A stretch of 64,000 nucleotides of DNA from Pantoea sp. AS-PWVM4. GTDB taxonomy: Bacteria; Pseudomonadota; Gammaproteobacteria; Enterobacterales; Enterobacteriaceae. Position 1 is the stretch's first letter, and every line of letters begins with the position of its first letter. The stretch covers positions 62,001 through 126,000 of the forward strand of contig NZ_ASZC01000009.1 in NCBI RefSeq assembly GCF_000468095.1, in the 5' to 3' direction. The notes below the pieces were generated by a model that ran no database searches, had not been told where the DNA came from, and was given only the letters and a program-made list of their open reading frames with translations. This document shows, piece after piece, positions 61,232 through 64,000 of this stretch. The translations under genes were made by a program, and so were the position numbers.

Positions 61232-61259
61232 GAGCCAGATTTCGTTCAGGGAGCGGGTA

Positions 61260-63593
61260 ATGAAACAGATTCGTCTTTTAGCGCAGTACTACGTTGATTT
61301 AATGGTCAAACTGGGACTGGTACGCTTTTCGCTACTGTTGGCTTCGGCACTGGTGGTGCTGGCGATGGTGGTCCAGATGGCCGTCACTATGGTCCTGCGC
61401 GGTCATGTTGAGAGCATTGATGTGGTGCGTTCGGTGTTCTTTGGTCTGCTGATTACCCCCTGGGCGGTCTATTTCCTCTCGGTCGTGGTTGATCAACTGG
61501 AAGAGTCGCGTCAGCGTCTCTCCCGCCTGGTGGATAAGCTGGAGGAGATGCGCACGCGCGATCTTGAGCTGAATCAGCAGATGAAAGAAACCATTACCCA
61601 GCTCAACCAGGAGATTGCCGACCGTATTAAAGCCGAACAGGCGCGTGAGCAGGTGATGGATAAACTGCGCGAAGAGATGGCCCGGCGTGAGCAGGCGCAG
61701 ATTGAACTGGAGCAGCAATCCTCCTTCCTGCGATCATTCCTTGATGCGTCACCGGATCTGGTGTTCTACCGCAATATCGACAAGCAATTCTCCGGGTGTA
61801 ACCGGGCGATGGAGCTGCTGACCGGATTGAGTGAGAAACAGCTGATTGGCCTGACGCCGCGCGATATTTACGACGAAGATGCCGCAACCAAGGTGCTGGA
61901 AACGGATGAAAAAGTATTCCGGCACAATGTCTCCCTGACTTACGAACAGTGGCTGCAATATCCCGATGGGCGTAAAGCCTGTTTCGAAATCCGTAAAGTG
62001 CCTTATTACGACCGCGTTGGGAAACGCAGTGGCCTGATGGGCTTTGGACGTGATATTACCGAGCGTAAGCGCTATCAGGACGCGCTGGAGAACGCCAGCC
62101 GTGAGAAAACCACCTTTATCTCAACTATCAGCCACGAGCTGCGTACGCCGCTTAACGGCATTGTTGGCCTGAGCCGCATTCTGTTGGATACCGACCTCAA
62201 TCAGGAGCAGTTGAAGTACCTGAAAACCATTCACGTCTCCGCCATCACCCTGGGCAACATCTTTAATGATGTGATTGAGGTGGACAAAATCGAGCGACGT
62301 AAAGTGCAACTCGATAACCAACCGCTCGACTTTACCGGCTTCCTGGCGGACCTGGAAAACCTCTCTGGTCTGCTGGCACAGCCGAAAGGGCTAAAGTTTG
62401 TCATGTCGCCTGAACTGCCGTTGCCCCATAAAATTTCGGCGGATGGCACCCGACTGCGGCAGATCCTGTGGAATCTGATTGGTAACGCGGTGAAATTTAC
62501 CCAGCAGGGCGAGATCGTGGTACGCGTTGCCTATCACCAGGATGAGACGCTGCATTTTGAGGTGGAAGACTCCGGCATGGGGATCCCACAAGAGGAACAG
62601 GACAAAATCTTCGCCATGTATTATCAGGTGAAAGATCAGCATGGTGGTAAACCCGCCACGGGCACGGGGATTGGACTGGCAGTATCACGTCGTCTGGCAC
62701 AGGCGATGGGCGGCGATATCACGGTACGTAGTGTTCAGGGGCAGGGTTCCTGCTTCACCGTCGAGATCAAGGCACCACGGGTCGCGGAAGAGGTTGAGGA
62801 CGACAATCTGGACGATGCGATGCCACTGCCGGCGTTGCATGTCCTGTTGGTTGAGGATATTGAACTGAACGTGATTGTGGCGCGTTCGGTGCTGGAGAAG
62901 CTCGGTTGTAGCGTGGAGGTGGCGATGACCGGCACCGCCGCGCTGGAGATGTTCGACCCGCAGGAGTTTGATTTGGTGCTGCTGGATATCCAGTTACCGG
63001 ATATGACCGGCCTTGATGTGTCGCGTGCCATTCATCAGCGACATGCCGGAGAGATGCTGCCACCGTTAGTGGCTCTGACCGCCAACGTGCTGAAAGATAA
63101 AAAAGAGTATCTGGATGCCGGGATGGATGATGTGCTGAGCAAACCACTGGCCGTCCCTGCACTGACCGCGATGATCAAAAAGTTCTGGGATTATCAGGCG
63201 GAAACCGACGCCCCGATGGCTGAACCGTCAGAGGAGAAAAACCGGACGCTGCTGGATGTGCCCATGCTGGAACAGTATATCGAGCTGGTGGGGCCTGGGT
63301 TGATTACGCAAAGTCTGACGATGTTTGAAAAGATGATGCCAGGCTACCTCGACGTGCTTGACTCGAACATGATGGCGCGCGACCAGAAAGGCATTGCCGA
63401 AGAGGGTCACAAAATCAAAGGTGCAGCGGGTTCGGTCGGTTTGCTGCATCTGCAAAAGCTGGCTAAACAGATCCAGTCACCCGAATTGCCTGCGTGGTGG
63501 GACAACGTTCAGGAGTGGATCGACGAATTAAAACAAGAATGGCAGCATGACGTGAATGTCTTACGTGAATGGGTTGCAGCGCGGGAAAAGTAA
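61260..63593 (+). CDS. arcB: Aerobic respiration control sensor kinase ArcB
   Basis: A 777-residue tripartite hybrid kinase that senses the quinone redox state and phosphorylates ArcA. Two membrane helices lie within residues 22-77, followed by a coiled coil linker with the leucine-zipper region (about 80-150) and a PAS domain (about 153-265). The H1 kinase site is in FISTISHELRTPLNG. A HATPase (DSGMGIPQEE, GTGIGLAVSRRL), a receiver with the Asp in LVLLDIQLPDMTG, and an Hpt with the His in EEGHKIKGAAGS complete it. The ATG at 61260 after GGGAG gives nearly the E. coli length (778). It plausibly regulates the cio operon and other respiratory genes in this window. Confidence 0.96.
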   Translation: MKQIRLLAQYYVDLMVKLGLVRFSLLLASALVVLAMVVQMAVTMVLRGHVESIDVVRSVFFGLLITPWAVYFLSVVVDQLEESRQRLSRLVDKLEEMRTRDLELNQQMKETITQLNQEIADRIKAEQAREQVMDKLREEMARREQAQIELEQQSSFLRSFLDASPDLVFYRNIDKQFSGCNRAMELLTGLSEKQLIGLTPRDIYDEDAATKVLETDEKVFRHNVSLTYEQWLQYPDGRKACFEIRKVPYYDRVGKRSGLMGFGRDITERKRYQDALENASREKTTFISTISHELRTPLNGIVGLSRILLDTDLNQEQLKYLKTIHVSAITLGNIFNDVIEVDKIERRKVQLDNQPLDFTGFLADLENLSGLLAQPKGLKFVMSPELPLPHKISADGTRLRQILWNLIGNAVKFTQQGEIVVRVAYHQDETLHFEVEDSGMGIPQEEQDKIFAMYYQVKDQHGGKPATGTGIGLAVSRRLAQAMGGDITVRSVQGQGSCFTVEIKAPRVAEEVEDDNLDDAMPLPALHVLLVEDIELNVIVARSVLEKLGCSVEVAMTGTAALEMFDPQEFDLVLLDIQLPDMTGLDVSRAIHQRHAGEMLPPLVALTANVLKDKKEYLDAGMDDVLSKPLAVPALTAMIKKFWDYQAETDAPMAEPSEEKNRTLLDVPMLEQYIELVGPGLITQSLTMFEKMMPGYLDVLDSNMMARDQKGIAEEGHKIKGAAGSVGLLHLQKLAKQIQSPELPAWWDNVQEWIDELKQEWQHDVNVLREWVAAREK

Positions 63594-63610
63594 CAAGGAC
63601 CAGAAAAAAA

Positions 63611-63633
63611 TGACCCCAGTCGAAACCGGGGTG
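63611..63633 (+). terminator. Hairpin after arcB
   Basis: ACCCCAG / CGGGGT with a CGAAAC-type loop about 20 bases after arcB; T run weak, so Rho-independent function is uncertain. Confidence 0.5.
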
Positions 63634-64000
63634 CGCGAATACTGCGCCAACACCAGGGAAAATGGCGCTGCTGCTATTATTTGAGGTCTATCCTGAGCAA
63701 CAGCGTGGTATTGGTTAACGCTTCAAAACCACCTTAGCAAATTCGTCACCACTTGTGACAAGATTCATTAAATTGTGTGATGTTGAGCAGCGTTTAAATA
63801 CAGAAAACATTAATTTGCTGACACAGTCAAGCAAGGAATCAATTTCTTTGACTCATTGCATTAATTTTGACCAGTCGTTCTGTTTTTGGTCGGGTTTTAA
63901 CTCGCTGAAGTGACGTAAAAACCCGGCAAGTGCGACGAAAGTCGCCTGGTCAGGAAAAATTCGCTTTTTTTCGTAGTAAATGCATGAAATATGGCATGAA
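63634..64000 (+). promoter_or_regulatory. Right-edge non-coding region, likely leader of a gene beyond the window
   Basis: About 370 AT-rich bases with no ORF of useful size. Long A/T tracts and a GCGACGAAAGTCGC palindrome near 63932 suggest the regulatory region of a rightward gene that begins outside. E. coli has elbB here; this cannot be tested from the window. Confidence 0.35.

Overview
The window is a chromosomal segment of a gamma-proteobacterium of the order Enterobacterales, most likely Erwiniaceae and probably Pantoea or a close relative. This rests on the gene order and near-identical sequence of housekeeping blocks (yjdC-dsbD-cutA-dcuA-aspA / fxsA / groSL-yjeI / epmB / efp-ecnA-ecnB / epmA, and degS-degQ-zapG / zapE / rplM-rpsI-sspA-sspB / arcB), combined with the loss of genes that E. 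coli carries between them (frdABCD-ampC-blc-sugE, nan genes, yhcC, ordinary gltBD). No insertion sequence, prophage, CRISPR array or rRNA was seen; there is one tRNA (Phe).

Regions. 1-6.1 kb: accessory catabolism. The end of a 5-oxoprolinase operon (pxpA fragment, pxpC, pxpB), an orphan amino-acid binding protein, a divergent EamA transporter, and an RraA-like aldolase with a NanT-like sugar-acid symporter. 6.4-10.9 kb: a beta-glucoside system with an antiterminator gene (bglG) facing a bglF-bglA operon; each unit has its own RAT/terminator leader. 10.9-20.9 kb: a LysR gene divergent from a nine-gene cluster (PDR-type reductase, cytosine-deaminase-like amidohydrolase, RidA, creatininase-family hydrolase, NMT1-type ABC importer, FAD oxidase, OprD-like porin). 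It reads as a complete uptake and breakdown pathway for an unidentified small N-heterocycle or cyclic amide. 21-25.7 kb: an OtsA-like protein lacking key catalytic residues, kup, a DUF2913-like protein and a small hydrophobic ORF. 26-32.7 kb: a cyanide-insensitive-type bd oxidase operon fused to cydDC (cioA-cioB-cydD-cydC) behind a roughly 400-nt leader. 32.8-46 kb: the E. coli 94-min type block. 46-64 kb: the E. coli 72-min type block.

The most unusual locus is at 53.0-60.4 kb. The position between sspB and arcB, where E. coli has gltBD, instead holds a very long glutamate synthase large subunit (1843 residues) followed by a CysJ-type diflavin reductase (585 residues), with no GltD. This may be a GOGAT whose electrons come from a CysJ-like partner.

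A family of REP-like palindromes (GTAG + GCGGCGCGATTTATCGCGC type) occurs at five places, four of them between convergent genes. One of these sits exactly at the junction (epmA/degS) where the two E. coli-type blocks meet.
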